DNA of 50,105 nt from Pseudomonas lactucae (GCF_016937615.1 NZ_JAFHKI010000037.1:1-50105); one strand, 5' to 3'. Shown: positions 17,026 to 26,828, numbered from the stretch's first letter. Program-made: numbers and translations. The notes: generated by a model from the sequence alone, not told the origin.

Positions 17026-17057
17026 CCGCTGATGCCTGTCTGCCTGATGGCGATCCA

Positions 17058-17104
17058 GATGTGGGAGGGGCCAAGTCGAATTGCCGCACCGCCCCTCCCC
17101 CATC
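17058..17104. repeat. REP-type inverted repeat
   Basis: Arms 17058-17071 and 17091-17104 (14 bases, one mismatch) with the GTGGGAGGGGC core, located in the gap between convergent sugar dehydrogenase and permease genes. Confidence 0.65.
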
Positions 17105-17105
17105 G

Positions 17106-17132
17106 AAAAACCTCGCTACTCGCTGGTTTTTT
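17106..17132 (+). terminator. Probable terminator between convergent genes
   Basis: AAAAACC (17106-17112) and GGTTTTT (17125-17131) pair around a 12-base loop, with T runs on both strands, so it could serve both directions. The stem is short and A/T-rich, so strength is uncertain. Confidence 0.45.
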
Positions 17133-18534
17133 ACAGATCAGTAATTTCCTTGTGACGCGGCACCAGGCTCTTCATCACGCTCCAAGCCACCAGATACGCC
17201 AGCGCGCAGATAGCGAACATGATCATGTAGCCGGTGTGGATGTCGTTGATCGACTTGTAGTAATCGAACACCCAGCCGCCGATCTTGGTCATCACCACGC
17301 CGCCGAGACCACCGGCCATGCCACCAATCCCCACCACCGAGGCCACGGTTTTCTGCGGGAACATGTCGGACACGGTAGTGAAGATATTGCACGACCACGC
17401 CTGGTGCGCGGAGGCGCCCACGCCGATCAGCAGTACCGGCACCCAGAAGCTGATATAGCCCAGCGGCTGTGCCAGTAGCACCACCAGCGGGAACAATGCG
17501 ATCACCAGCATGGCCTTCATGCGCCCGTCATACGGCGCATCGCCGCGCGCCATGAAGTAGCTGGGGAACCAGCCGCCGCCGATGCTGCCAACCATGGTCA
17601 TGCTGTACAGCACGGCCAGCGGCATCACGATATCGGCGCCTTTCATGCCGTACTGCGCCGACAGGTAGGTGGGCAGCCAGAACAGGAAGAACCACCACAC
17701 GCCGTCGGTCATGAACTTGCCGAAGGCAAAGGCCCAGGTCTGGCGGTAGGTCAGCAGCTTGAACCACGAGACTTTTTTCTCGACCGCGCCGGCGGGCGCC
17801 TTGGCGAACGGCTGCAGGGTCTGATCGCTACGGATGTAGGCAAGTTCTTCGGCCGAAAGACGTTTTTGCTGCTCGGGCTTTTCGTACACCGCCGCCCACA
17901 CCGCCACCCATACGAAGCCAAGCATGCCGATGACCATAAAGGCAGCTTCCCAGCCCCACATGCCGGCAATCAAGGGCACGCAGATCGGCGCCAGGATCGC
18001 GCCGACGTTGGCACCGGAGTTGAAAATGCCAGTGGCCAGGGAGCGTTCTTTCTTCGGGAAATATTCGGCGGTGGCCTTGATCGCAATCGGGAAGTTACCC
18101 GCCTCGCCAATCGCCAGTACTGCGCGGGAGAGCATGAAACCGGCAATCGACACCGGAATCACCGCCAGCCCGATGGCGCCGCTGACGGCAGCGATGCCCT
18201 CGCCCATCGGCACTGAGAACGCGTGCATGATCGCGCCGGTGGACCAGATCGCAATCGCGATCACATAGGCGGCCTTGGTGCCGATCTTGTCGACAAAGCG
18301 CCCGGCGAACAGCATCGAAATCGCATACACAAACTGGAACACCGCCGCGATGTTGGCGTAGTCGGTGTTGCTCCAGCCAAACTGCGTCGACAGCTGCGGC
18401 GCCAGCAGGCTGAGAACCTGGCGATCAAGGTAGTTGACGGTGGTGGCGAAAAACAGCATCGCGCAGATGGTCCAGCGATAGTTGCCGACCGCCTGGCCAA
18501 CACGATGGGCACTGATGGGCTCGTTCAGATTCAT
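17131..18534 (-). CDS. MFS hexuronate-type transporter (ExuT-like)
   Basis: Twelve-helix major facilitator of the anion:cation symporter family, 467 residues. The N-terminal ATTVNYLDRQVLSLLAP and the RAVLAIGEAGNFPIAIKA segment are typical of ExuT/hexuronate (galacturonate, glucuronate) permeases. The start at 18534 (MNLNEPIS) matches the family N-terminus; no strong ribosome site is visible. No hexuronate catabolic genes are adjacent, so the substrate rests on family similarity only; galactonate or glucarate are alternatives. A possible GntR-type operator lies about 30-60 bases upstream. Confidence 0.75.
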   Translation of the reverse strand: MNLNEPISAHRVGQAVGNYRWTICAMLFFATTVNYLDRQVLSLLAPQLSTQFGWSNTDYANIAAVFQFVYAISMLFAGRFVDKIGTKAAYVIAIAIWSTGAIMHAFSVPMGEGIAAVSGAIGLAVIPVSIAGFMLSRAVLAIGEAGNFPIAIKATAEYFPKKERSLATGIFNSGANVGAILAPICVPLIAGMWGWEAAFMVIGMLGFVWVAVWAAVYEKPEQQKRLSAEELAYIRSDQTLQPFAKAPAGAVEKKVSWFKLLTYRQTWAFAFGKFMTDGVWWFFLFWLPTYLSAQYGMKGADIVMPLAVLYSMTMVGSIGGGWFPSYFMARGDAPYDGRMKAMLVIALFPLVVLLAQPLGYISFWVPVLLIGVGASAHQAWSCNIFTTVSDMFPQKTVASVVGIGGMAGGLGGVVMTKIGGWVFDYYKSINDIHTGYMIMFAICALAYLVAWSVMKSLVPRHKEITDL

Positions 18535-18561
18535 GGCATCACTTTTATTTTTGTTAGGTAG

Positions 18562-18593
18562 GACATACGTAACGTCATATGTCGTCGTACAAC
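18562..18593. promoter_or_regulatory. Candidate GntR-type operator upstream of the hexuronate permease
   Basis: GACATA (18562-18567) and TATGTC (18578-18583) form an inverted repeat, directly followed by GTCGTCGTACAAC (18581-18593). The same 13-mer occurs in reverse at 34427-34439. TTGTAC...GTACAA-like elements are usual for GntR-family regulators of sugar-acid genes. The regulator is not in the window. Confidence 0.4.
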
Positions 18594-18739
18594 TGTGGCT
18601 TTTATATCGGGCCGCCATCGGGGTGTCAATCTGAAAATTCGCGAATTGTCTAGGCATTGCTTGGTTACCAGACGTTTCAAGAAAACCCGGTTGTAGGATG
18701 ACAAAAGCGATTTTTCGTCAATCGAGAAAAAACACGCCT

Positions 18740-18761
18740 GCAGGTGAATTATTTCACCTGC
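18740..18761. promoter_or_regulatory. Perfect 9-base inverted repeat upstream of the ProP-like gene
   Basis: GCAGGTGAA (18740-18748) and TTCACCTGC (18753-18761) flank a 4-base spacer, 75 bases before the ProP-type start. It may be an operator or a hairpin. Apart from this and the preceding element, the 18535-18835 gap holds nothing recognisable. Confidence 0.45.
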
Positions 18762-18835
18762 GCTTGTATCTGAACTGACAGAGCGGTGCTGTCGCGGTGA
18801 TAGCACCTCCCCTGTTCGGTTTTAGAGTGGTCCGC

Positions 18836-20338
18836 ATGAAATTACGAAAAAAAAGCGTCAAGCCCATTGGGCTGAATGACATCACCATTGTCGACGACAC
18901 CAAGGTGCGCAAGGCGATCACCGCCGCCGCCCTGGGCAATGCCATGGAATGGTTCGATTTTGGCGTCTACGGGTTTGTCGCTTATGTGCTCGGCAAGGTG
19001 TTCTTCCCGGACGCCTCGCCCAGCGTACAAATGATCGCCGCACTCGGTACGTTCTCGGTGCCGTTCCTGATTCGGCCCCTGGGCGGCCTGTTTTTCGGCG
19101 CGCTCGGCGATAAATACGGGCGGCAGAAAGTCCTCGCCGCGACCATCGTGATCATGTCGCTCAGTACCTTCGCCATCGGCCTCATCCCCGGCTATGCGTC
19201 CATCGGTATCTGGGCGCCGATCCTGTTGCTGCTGTGCAAGATGGCCCAAGGCTTCTCGGTCGGCGGCGAATACACCGGGGCGTCGATTTTCGTCGCCGAA
19301 TACGCGCCGGACCGCAAGCGCGGTTTCCTCGGCAGTTGGCTGGACTTCGGTTCCATTGCCGGTTTCGTACTGGGTGCGGGTGTGGTGGTGCTGATTTCCA
19401 GCGTCCTGGGTGAAGCCGATTTCGAAGCCTGGGGCTGGCGCCTGCCGTTCTTCCTCGCCCTGCCCCTGGGCATCATCGGCCTGTACCTGCGCCACGCGCT
19501 GGAGGAAACTCCGGCGTTCCAGCAGCATATGGACAAACTTGAACAAGGCGACCGCGAAGGCCTGAGCCACGGCCCCAAAGTCTCGTTCAAGGAAGTCGCC
19601 ACCCAACATTGGCGCAGCCTGCTGACCTGCATCGGGATCGTCGCAGCCACCAACGTGACGTACTACATGCTGCTCACCTACATGCCCAGCTACCTGTCGC
19701 ATAACCTGCACTACAAAGAAAACAGCGGCGTGCTGATCATCATCGCGATCATGGTCGGCATGCTGTTCGTGCAGCCGTTCATTGGTTTTGTCAGCGATAA
19801 GATCGGCCGCAAGCCGTTCATCATCACTGGCAGTATCGGCCTGCTGTTTCTGTCCATTCCGGCGTTCATGCTGATCACCAGCGGCAAGATCGGCCTGATC
19901 TTCGCCGGCCTCCTGATCCTGGCGGTGATCCTCAACTTCTTTATCGGCGTGATGGCCTCGACATTGCCGGCAATGTTCCCCACTCACCTGCGCTACAGCG
20001 CACTGGCCAGCGCGTTCAACGTTTCGGTGTTGATCGCCGGTGTCACCCCGACCGCCGTGGCCTGGCTGGTGGAAAGCACCAACGACCTGTACATGCCCGC
20101 CTATTACCTGATGGTGTTCGCCGTGGTCGGCCTGATCACTGGCCTGACCATGAAGGAAACCGCCAACAAGCCCCTGCGTGGCGCGGCACCGGCGGCGTCG
20201 GACATGGAAGAAGCCAAGGAGTTGCTGCAGGAACACCACGACAATATCGAGCAGAAGATCGAAGACATCGATGCCGAGATTGCCGAACTGGAAGCCAAGC
20301 GCAAGAACCTGGTGCAACAACATCCACGTATCAACTAA
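18836..20338 (+). CDS. ProP-type osmosensing MFS transporter (proline/betaine)
   Basis: Metabolite:H+ symporter family permease of 500 residues. The family signature runs GNAMEWFDFGVYGF (first helix), FGALGDKYGRQKVL and KMAQGFSVGGEYTGAS. After the last helix there is a hydrophilic tail (about residues 450-500) rich in heptad Leu/Ile and charged residues (EEAKELLQEHHDN onward), predicted to form a coiled coil as in osmosensing ProP proteins. Expected role: proton-driven uptake of proline, glycine betaine or ectoine under hyperosmotic stress. The ATG at 18836 was chosen over an in-frame start at 18797 because it begins at the family N-terminus. Confidence 0.85.
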   Translation: MKLRKKSVKPIGLNDITIVDDTKVRKAITAAALGNAMEWFDFGVYGFVAYVLGKVFFPDASPSVQMIAALGTFSVPFLIRPLGGLFFGALGDKYGRQKVLAATIVIMSLSTFAIGLIPGYASIGIWAPILLLLCKMAQGFSVGGEYTGASIFVAEYAPDRKRGFLGSWLDFGSIAGFVLGAGVVVLISSVLGEADFEAWGWRLPFFLALPLGIIGLYLRHALEETPAFQQHMDKLEQGDREGLSHGPKVSFKEVATQHWRSLLTCIGIVAATNVTYYMLLTYMPSYLSHNLHYKENSGVLIIIAIMVGMLFVQPFIGFVSDKIGRKPFIITGSIGLLFLSIPAFMLITSGKIGLIFAGLLILAVILNFFIGVMASTLPAMFPTHLRYSALASAFNVSVLIAGVTPTAVAWLVESTNDLYMPAYYLMVFAVVGLITGLTMKETANKPLRGAAPAASDMEEAKELLQEHHDNIEQKIEDIDAEIAELEAKRKNLVQQHPRIN

Positions 20339-20389
20339 ACCCTGACCCTGCGTGGTGGCCGAGGCCACCGCGTTAAAGGAGTGTCCAGC

Positions 20390-20896
20390 ATGCTTGCGAG
20401 CGTCACCGCCCCACAATCGCTACTCAGCGCGCAAGAACGCGCGGCGATTGCCGAAATAGAAGCCACCACCAGCATCCTGCAATTGGTCACGCGTCTTACC
20501 AACATGCGATTTGCCGGCATCGCCAAGTTCACTGACCAGGAATGGATCGTGTGTTCGGCGTACGACCCCATGGAAATGGGCATCGACGTGGACGATGTAC
20601 TCGACCTGGAAACCACCCTGTGCAGCGAGTTCTGCGTCAACCCCCAGACCTTGTTCATCCCCCAGGTCAGCGCAGACGGCCGCTTTGCCGCGCGGCCCGT
20701 GGTCAAGCAATACGCAATCGAAAGTTACGCGGGTGCACCGATCTTCCTGCCCGACGGCCGCCTGTTCGGCGCACTCTGCGCGCTGGATTCCCGCGCGATG
20801 CTGTTCGACGACCCCAACCTGCCGGAAACCCTGAGCCTGTTCGCCCGGCTGATCGGCTGTATTTTTTTCGCTAATTTGACCGCGACTGATCACTGA
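20390..20896 (+). CDS. GAF domain protein
   Basis: Stand-alone GAF domain of 168 residues, soluble, with no output domain. Segments LQLVTRLTNMRFAGIAKFTD, YAGAPIFLPDGRLFGALCALD and the alternating helices fit the fold. AAGGAG at 20376-20381 stands 8 bases before the ATG at 20390, which decides this start over an earlier GTG. It follows the ProP-type gene by 51 bases, with an intervening GGTGGCC/GGCCACC hairpin (20354-20369), so it may be co-transcribed. Its 3' end overlaps the convergent AraC gene by 26 bases. Ligand and partner are unknown. Confidence 0.75.
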   Translation: MLASVTAPQSLLSAQERAAIAEIEATTSILQLVTRLTNMRFAGIAKFTDQEWIVCSAYDPMEMGIDVDDVLDLETTLCSEFCVNPQTLFIPQVSADGRFAARPVVKQYAIESYAGAPIFLPDGRLFGALCALDSRAMLFDDPNLPETLSLFARLIGCIFFANLTATDH

Positions 20897-21793
20897 GCAT
20901 CGGCTTGCCGCGTAACCCGGCAATGTCGCGTTTGGGCGGCACGCCGAACAGCCGGCTGTACTCGCGGCTGAACTGCGACGGGCTTTCGTAGCCCACCTTG
21001 AACGCCGCGCTGGACACGTCTTGATGCTCGTTGAGCATCAACCGGCGAGCCTCGTTCAAGCGCAACCACTTCTGGTACTGCAACGGGCTCATTGCCGTGA
21101 GCTGGCGAAAATGATGATGAAACGTCGCCGCGCTCATTTGCACCCGCGCCGCCAATTCTTCCACGCGCAACACCGCATCATAATTGAGCTTGAGCCAGTC
21201 GATGGCCTTGGCGATCCGGTAACCCTGCCCGTCCACCGCACAGATCCGGCGCAGCGACCGGCCTGGTCGCTCTGCAATAGCCGGTAGTGGATTTCGCGCT
21301 GAATCAACGGGGCGAGCACTGGGATGGCTTGTGGCTCGTCGAGCAATGCCACCAACCGCGCAAACGCTTCCAGCAGGCCGTCCGTGACCATACCGATCCC
21401 CACGCCTTTGAGTACCGAGCGTTCCCGCTGGGGCGGCAGCTCACTCTGGGCGATCAGTTCGGCCAGGATGCGCAGGTCCAACCCGAAGGTCAGCCCCAGG
21501 CAGGGCTGCCGGGCGCTGGCCTCAAGCACTTCGGAATTGGCCGGAATATCCAGCGATGTCACCAAAAAACGTGAGGTGTCGTAGGGGTAGCCCTCGCCGC
21601 CCACCCACAGCTGCTTCCTACCCTGGACGACCAGCACGATGCACGGCTCGGCCATGCACACCACTGGTGCCTGAGGGTGCTCACGCCGGTAAAAACCCAG
21701 ACCCGGAATCGGCGTCGGGCAGTCGCCGGGGGCGGTGACCCTTGAACCAATGGACTGCACCAGCGCATCCAGCGGCGATTGATTGATCTTCAT
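20871..21793 (-). CDS. AraC-family transcriptional regulator (one-base frameshift)
   Basis: Regulator with an AraC-type N-terminal cupin-like domain (PGLGFYRREHPQAPVVCM, SRFLVTSLDIPANSEV) and a C-terminal double helix-turn-helix (MSAATFHHHFRQLTAMSPLQ, then VGYESPSQFSREYSRLFG). The N-terminal frame from 21793 is lost at about 21256-21263, after LLQSDQAG, and the family sequence continues in another frame as SLRRICAVDGQGYRIAKAI. One missing base accounts for it and gives 307 residues. It is divergent from the hydrolase/MFS pair at 21958-24165 and probably regulates it, as is common for this regulator type. Confidence 0.82.
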
Positions 21794-21957
21794 GGCAGGC
21801 CCTTTTCTGATCATCGGACTTTACCCCGACCCACCCTTGGGCGTCTGCCGCAATGCCGCAGACTCAGAGGATCAGGCAAGTAATCCAGGGTAATGCCCTA
21901 CAGAACCGTGCCCGCCCAGGGGAAAATGTACGGACCAACCCCTTCAAGGATCCACCC

Positions 21958-22980
21958 ATGAAACACCTCTTGCTCACCCTGGGTCTGCTGGTGACGTCTT
22001 TTACTGCTCTGGGAGCCGACATGTCCAACGGTGCCGACAACTTCTACACAAGCAACAAGGTGACCGTTGAAAAAGTCACCTTCAACAATCAATACGGCAT
22101 GCAGGTTGCGGGCAATCTGTTCGTGCCGAAGAACCTTGCACCGTCGTCGAAAAACGCCGCCCTGATCGTCGGCCATCCGATGGGCGCCGTCAAAGAACAG
22201 AGCGCCAATCTGTACGCCAGCAAAATGGCCGAACAGGGTTTCGTCACGCTGTCGCTGGACCTGTCGTTCTGGGGCGAAAGCGCCGGCACGCCGCGCAATG
22301 CCGTGCTGCCCGACCTGTACACCGAGGATTTCAGCGCAGCGGTGGACTTCCTCGGCACCCGCCCCCTTGTCGACCGCGAACGCATCGGCGTGATCGGTGT
22401 CTGCGGCAGCGGCAGTTTCGCCATCGCCGCGGCAAAGATCGACCCACGCCTAAAGGCTATCGCCACGGTCAGCATGTATGACATGGGCGCGGCCAATCGC
22501 AATGGCCTCAAGCACGGCCTGAGCCTGGAGCAACGCCGCCACATCCTGTTGCAGGCAGCCAATCAGCGGTATGTGGAATTCCAGGGTGGCGAAACCGTCT
22601 ACACCGGCGGCACGCCCCTGACACTGACCGGCAACCCGATCGGCGACGAGTTTTTCGATTTTTACCGCACACCGCGCGGCCAGGTCACACCCGCCGGGGC
22701 ATCGCCGCAGACCACCACCATGCCGACGCTGACCAGTAACGTGAAGTTCATGAACTTCTACCCGTTCAACGACATCGAGACGATCTCTCCGCGCCCGCTG
22801 CTGCTGATCGCCGGCGCCAACGCGCATTCCCTGGAGTTCAGCGAGGACGCCTACCAACGTGCGGCCGAGCCCAAGGAGCTGGTGATCATTCCCAACGCGG
22901 GTCATGTGGACCTTTATGATCGGGTCGAGCTGATCCCGTTCGCCAAGCTCACCGCCTTCTTCAACAGTCATCTCAAGTGA
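21958..22980 (+). CDS. Alpha/beta hydrolase, dienelactone-hydrolase-like, exported
   Basis: Hydrolase of 340 residues with an N-terminal signal peptide (cleavage probably after ALGA, about residue 20), so periplasmic. The nucleophile motif is GVCGSGS with Cys149 in place of the usual Ser, as in dienelactone-hydrolase/YcjY relatives. His316 in NAGHVDLYD is the likely catalytic histidine. The region where an acid would be expected reads GANAHS, so the acid is unclear. It is translationally coupled to the downstream exporter (TGATG at 22978-22982) and divergent from the AraC regulator. The substrate is unknown. Confidence 0.8.
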   Translation: MKHLLLTLGLLVTSFTALGADMSNGADNFYTSNKVTVEKVTFNNQYGMQVAGNLFVPKNLAPSSKNAALIVGHPMGAVKEQSANLYASKMAEQGFVTLSLDLSFWGESAGTPRNAVLPDLYTEDFSAAVDFLGTRPLVDRERIGVIGVCGSGSFAIAAAKIDPRLKAIATVSMYDMGAANRNGLKHGLSLEQRRHILLQAANQRYVEFQGGETVYTGGTPLTLTGNPIGDEFFDFYRTPRGQVTPAGASPQTTTMPTLTSNVKFMNFYPFNDIETISPRPLLLIAGANAHSLEFSEDAYQRAAEPKELVIIPNAGHVDLYDRVELIPFAKLTAFFNSHLK

Positions 22981-24165
22981 TGGTTCATGACTCACAGGCA
23001 CCGCGCTGGGGCGCGGTGCTTGCCCTGTCCCTGGCGGCGTTTGCACTGGTTGCCTCGGAGTTCATGCCGGTGAGCCTGCTGACCCCGTTGGCCGCTGACC
23101 TCGGCGTGACCCAGGGCCAGGCCGGCCAGGGCATTTCGGTGTCGGGGTTGTTTGCCTTGCTCACCAGCCTGATGATTGCCACCGTAGCGGCACGGGTTGA
23201 CCGCAAGCGCCTGCTGATGGCGCTGACACTGTTGATGATCATGTCCGGCACGGTCGTGGCGTTCGCGCCGAACTACTTGGTATTCATGCTGGGCCGCGCG
23301 CTGATCGGCATCGCCATCGGCGGCTTCTGGTCGCTGTCGGCCGCCACCGCCATGCGCTTGGTGCCCGAGGCTCAGGTGCCGCGGGCGTTGGCCATGGTCA
23401 ACGGCGGCAACGCACTGGCAACGGTGATTGCCGCGCCCCTGGGCAGTTTTCTCGGTGGCATGATTGGCTGGCGCGGGGCGTTTTTTTTGCGTGGTGCCGG
23501 TGGCGGTGATTGCGCTGGTATGGCTGCTGGTAAGCCTGCCACCGATCAAGGCCCGCACGAGCGCAAAAACCGCCAACGTGTTGAGTTTGATGCAGCAGGC
23601 GCCCGTGGTGATGGGCATGCTGGCCGTGAGTGTGTTTTTCATGGGCCAGTTCATGCTGTTCACCTACCTGCGGCCGTTTCTGGAGAGCGTCACACAGGTG
23701 AGCGTGTCCGGGCTGTCATTGGTGCTGTTGGCACTGGGCCTGACCGGCCTGGCAGGCACGTTCCTGATTGAGCGTTTCCTCAAGCACAGCCTGTACCGCA
23801 CGTTGATCGCTATCCCGGTATTGATGGCCCTGATTGCGATGGCGTTGGTCGCCTTCGGCAGTTCGACGCTGCTGACCACTCTGTTGCTAGGCGCTTGGGG
23901 CCTGGTGGCCACTGCCGCACCGGTAGGCTGGTGGACCTGGCTGGCCAACACCCTGCCCGAGGACGCAGAGGCCGGGGGTGGTTTGATGGTGGCGATCATT
24001 CAGTTGGCCATCGCGACAGGCGCCACGATGGGTGGTGTGGTATTTGACTTCAGCGGCTATCAGGCGACGTTTGAGTTGAGCGCGGCGCTGCTCTGCGTGG
24101 CGGCGCTGCTCGCGCGGATGGCACAACGCGCCAGTGACCACGCAGTACACTGCTGCAACGCCTGA
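22980..24165 (+). CDS. MFS exporter, DHA1/arabinose-efflux type (frameshift in a T8 run)
   Basis: Twelve-helix drug/sugar efflux permease of the DHA1 group: SLAAFALVASEFMPVSLLTP in helix 1 and RALIGIAIGGFWSLSAA in helix 4. The frame from the ATG at 22980 runs into eight T residues (23481-23488), after GWRGAFF, and goes astray. With seven Ts the protein continues as CVVPVAVIALVWLL and reaches 394 residues. The extra T may be a sequencing or cloning error, or reflect slippage in a homopolymer. It follows the hydrolase with a 1-base overlap and is probably under the same AraC control. Confidence 0.82.
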
Positions 24166-24239
24166 TGGGTTAAATATTTCCCCAGGGCCGCCGATAGCCT
24201 GTCAAACCCCTGACTTGCCGCGAGGCCCTGCGCAAACTA

Positions 24240-26828
24240 ATGCCCAACTCTCTCGCCCCTCTCGTTCGCTCGCTCTCCACTCGCACCAGCCTGTCGCTGA
24301 CGCGCACCTCACTGTTCAATTTCATGATCCTGCTGGCCGGTGTCTTTGCGGCCGCGGCGTACTCGCTGATCTACCTCGCCCATGACATGGATCGCTCGGA
24401 GGAGGCTGAAAGCGCATTCCATAGCGGCAAAGCCATGCAGTCCATGGAAAAAAACATGCGTTTGATGGTCAAGGACTACGCATTCTGGAGCGATGCCTAC
24501 AAGCATCTGCACCTGCAGGTAGACAAAGACTGGGCCTATACGCGCGCAAATGTCGGCGCAACGCTGTTTCATGATTTCGGTTTTCAGGGTGTGTTCGTGG
24601 TCAACGACGCCGACCACACCGTGTATGCGGTGATCGAGGGCGAACAGCAACCCATTGAGATCAGCGAGTGGCTCGACCAGCCCATGACCTCCATTCTTGA
24701 ACAGGCACGGGCGGGGATTGAAAACGAAACATCGATGAGCACCCTCATCAACGTGCGCGGCAGCCCGGCACTGGTGGCCGCCGCCGCCATCACGCCGGGC
24801 ACCGACCCGACGGTGGTCGCCGATGACCGGCAAGCCTCGGTGCTGATTTTTGTCAACATTCTCGACGGCGCCAAACTCGGTGTCATCGGCAATGACTTCG
24901 GCGTGGCCAAGTTGCACATCGCCACACCCGCCGACATCGCCAAGGGTGTCTCCCTGCCGCTTGGCGACAAAGGCAGCGCGGGCAGCCTGTACTGGCAGCC
25001 GGAGCAGCCCGGCAAGCGTTTGATGGGCGTGGCCCTGCCGCTGCTGGGCCTGGCCGCGTTGCTGGTGTGCCTGATGACCTGGGTGATTTTGCGGCGCAGC
25101 ACCGCGGCCGCCCTCGCCCTCGATGCCAGCCATGACTCGTTGCAAAACAGCCAGAACGCCTTGGCCACCAGCGAAGCGCGCTTTCGCGATGTGGTCGAGG
25201 CCAGTTCCGATTGGGTGTGGGAGATCGATGCCGATTGGCGCTTTACGTATTTGTCGGAACGCTTCGAAAACGTGACCGGGCTGGCCCGTAATACGTGGAT
25301 CGGCGCGGCCATGAACGACCTGCTGGAGACCGAAGACGGCTTGCTCTCACAGTGGTTGTGCACGCCCGGACGCCGCCCCGACCTCAGTGTGCAATGCCTG
25401 TACCTGGACGCTCAGGGGCAAGAGCGCACCACCCGCTTGTCGGCGCGGCAAATGCCCTGTGGCGGGTTTCGCGGCACGGCCACCGACGTGACGGAAGAAG
25501 TCGAGGCGCGCCGGCGTATTGAGTTTCTGTCTCTGCATGACGCCCTGACCGGTTTGCCCAACCGCACGCGCCTGCAAGCCTTCCTCGACAGCAAACTCAA
25601 AGCGCTGCCGCCCCCGGAACGCCCATTGGTCATGCTCAGCCTGGACCTGGACCGCTTCAAGCCGGTCAACGACTTGCTCGGGCATGCCGCCGGCGACCGC
25701 GTGCTCAATGAAGTGTCGAGCCGCCTGAGCGCTTGCGTGCGCCATGGCGACCTGGTCGCGCGGGTCGGCGGCGATGAGTTTGTGCTGATCCTGACCGATG
25801 CCGGCACGCAGGACGACGTCGAAAACCTGTGTCGACGTTTGATCGGCTCGATCGAGCAGGCCATTCGCATTGAGGATCAGGATGTGTTTATCAGCGCCAG
25901 CATCGGCATCACGCTAGCACCCAATGACGCCAGCGAGGTCACCGAGCTGCTGCGCTACGCCGATATCGCGCTGTACGAAGCCAAGGCCGCCGGGCGTAAT
26001 ACCTGGCGCTTTTATTCGGGCGAGATGAACGCGCGAATCATCGAGCGTCGCCGCCTGGAAAGCGACCTGCGCTACGCGATAACGCACGGGGAGTTACGCC
26101 TGCACTTCCAGCCGCGTTATCGCATTGCCGATGGGCAAATGGTCGGCGCCGAAGCGCTGGTGCGCTGGCAACACCCGGTGCGCGGGCTGATTGCCCCGGA
26201 CACCTTCATCCCGATTGCCGAAGAGTCGGGGCTGATCCTGTCGCTCAGCGACTGGGTACTGGCAACCGCCTGCGCCTGTGCCGCGCAGTGGCCGGACCAC
26301 CTGTTTGTGTCGGTGAACCTGTCGCCCATCGAGTTCAAGCGCGGCCACTTGGTGCAGCGCATACGCGACGCGCTGGATGCCTCGGGCATCGACCCGGCGC
26401 GGGTGGAAGTGGAAATGACCGAGAGCGTGATGCTCGAAGACGCCGTCGGCGCGTTGGAGGTGATGCACACCCTCAAGCAACTCGGCATTCGCATTGCCAT
26501 GGATGATTTCGGCACCGGGTACTCCTCCCTGAGCTACCTGCGCGCCTTTCCGTTCGATGGGCTGAAGATCGATCGCAGCTTCCTCACTCGCCTGGAGGAC
26601 AGCGACGACGACAAAGCCATCATCCAGGCCATCGTCGGCCTCGGCCGCGCCCTGGCCCTCACGGTGACCGCCGAGGGCATCGAAACCGCCGAGCACCTGG
26701 CCATGCTCAAGGCCGTGGCCTGTGAGGAGGGCCAGGGTTACTTCCTCAGCCGGCCGATGGATGTCGACGCGTTCACTGACCTACTTACGCAAGACATGCG
26801 GCAAACCCAGAGCTATTTGAAAAAGTGA
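24240..26828 (+). CDS. CHASE4-PAS-GGDEF-EAL cyclic-di-GMP protein
   Basis: Membrane-bound c-di-GMP turnover protein of 862 residues. TM1 is at about 27-47; a periplasmic CHASE4 domain (MVKDYAFWSDAY) extends to about 255; TM2 lies at about 262-282. Then come PAS (about 305-420), GGDEF and EAL domains. GGDEF is intact at 510-514 and the inhibitory RxxD site is present (501-504). EAL is intact at 638-640, and the other catalytic segments (VNLSPIEF, VEMTES, DDFGTGYSSL, KIDRSF, TAEGIET) are conserved. Both cyclase and phosphodiesterase activity are therefore possible. The signal sensed is unknown. The 3' end overlaps the convergent AraC gene by 16 bases. Confidence 0.92.
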   Translation: MPNSLAPLVRSLSTRTSLSLTRTSLFNFMILLAGVFAAAAYSLIYLAHDMDRSEEAESAFHSGKAMQSMEKNMRLMVKDYAFWSDAYKHLHLQVDKDWAYTRANVGATLFHDFGFQGVFVVNDADHTVYAVIEGEQQPIEISEWLDQPMTSILEQARAGIENETSMSTLINVRGSPALVAAAAITPGTDPTVVADDRQASVLIFVNILDGAKLGVIGNDFGVAKLHIATPADIAKGVSLPLGDKGSAGSLYWQPEQPGKRLMGVALPLLGLAALLVCLMTWVILRRSTAAALALDASHDSLQNSQNALATSEARFRDVVEASSDWVWEIDADWRFTYLSERFENVTGLARNTWIGAAMNDLLETEDGLLSQWLCTPGRRPDLSVQCLYLDAQGQERTTRLSARQMPCGGFRGTATDVTEEVEARRRIEFLSLHDALTGLPNRTRLQAFLDSKLKALPPPERPLVMLSLDLDRFKPVNDLLGHAAGDRVLNEVSSRLSACVRHGDLVARVGGDEFVLILTDAGTQDDVENLCRRLIGSIEQAIRIEDQDVFISASIGITLAPNDASEVTELLRYADIALYEAKAAGRNTWRFYSGEMNARIIERRRLESDLRYAITHGELRLHFQPRYRIADGQMVGAEALVRWQHPVRGLIAPDTFIPIAEESGLILSLSDWVLATACACAAQWPDHLFVSVNLSPIEFKRGHLVQRIRDALDASGIDPARVEVEMTESVMLEDAVGALEVMHTLKQLGIRIAMDDFGTGYSSLSYLRAFPFDGLKIDRSFLTRLEDSDDDKAIIQAIVGLGRALALTVTAEGIETAEHLAMLKAVACEEGQGYFLSRPMDVDAFTDLLTQDMRQTQSYLKK

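Noticed and set aside
23464..23500. Programmed ribosomal frameshift at the T run
   Set aside because: No downstream stimulatory structure or upstream ribosome site was evident, and seven other genes have one-base breaks without slippery sequences, so error is simpler.
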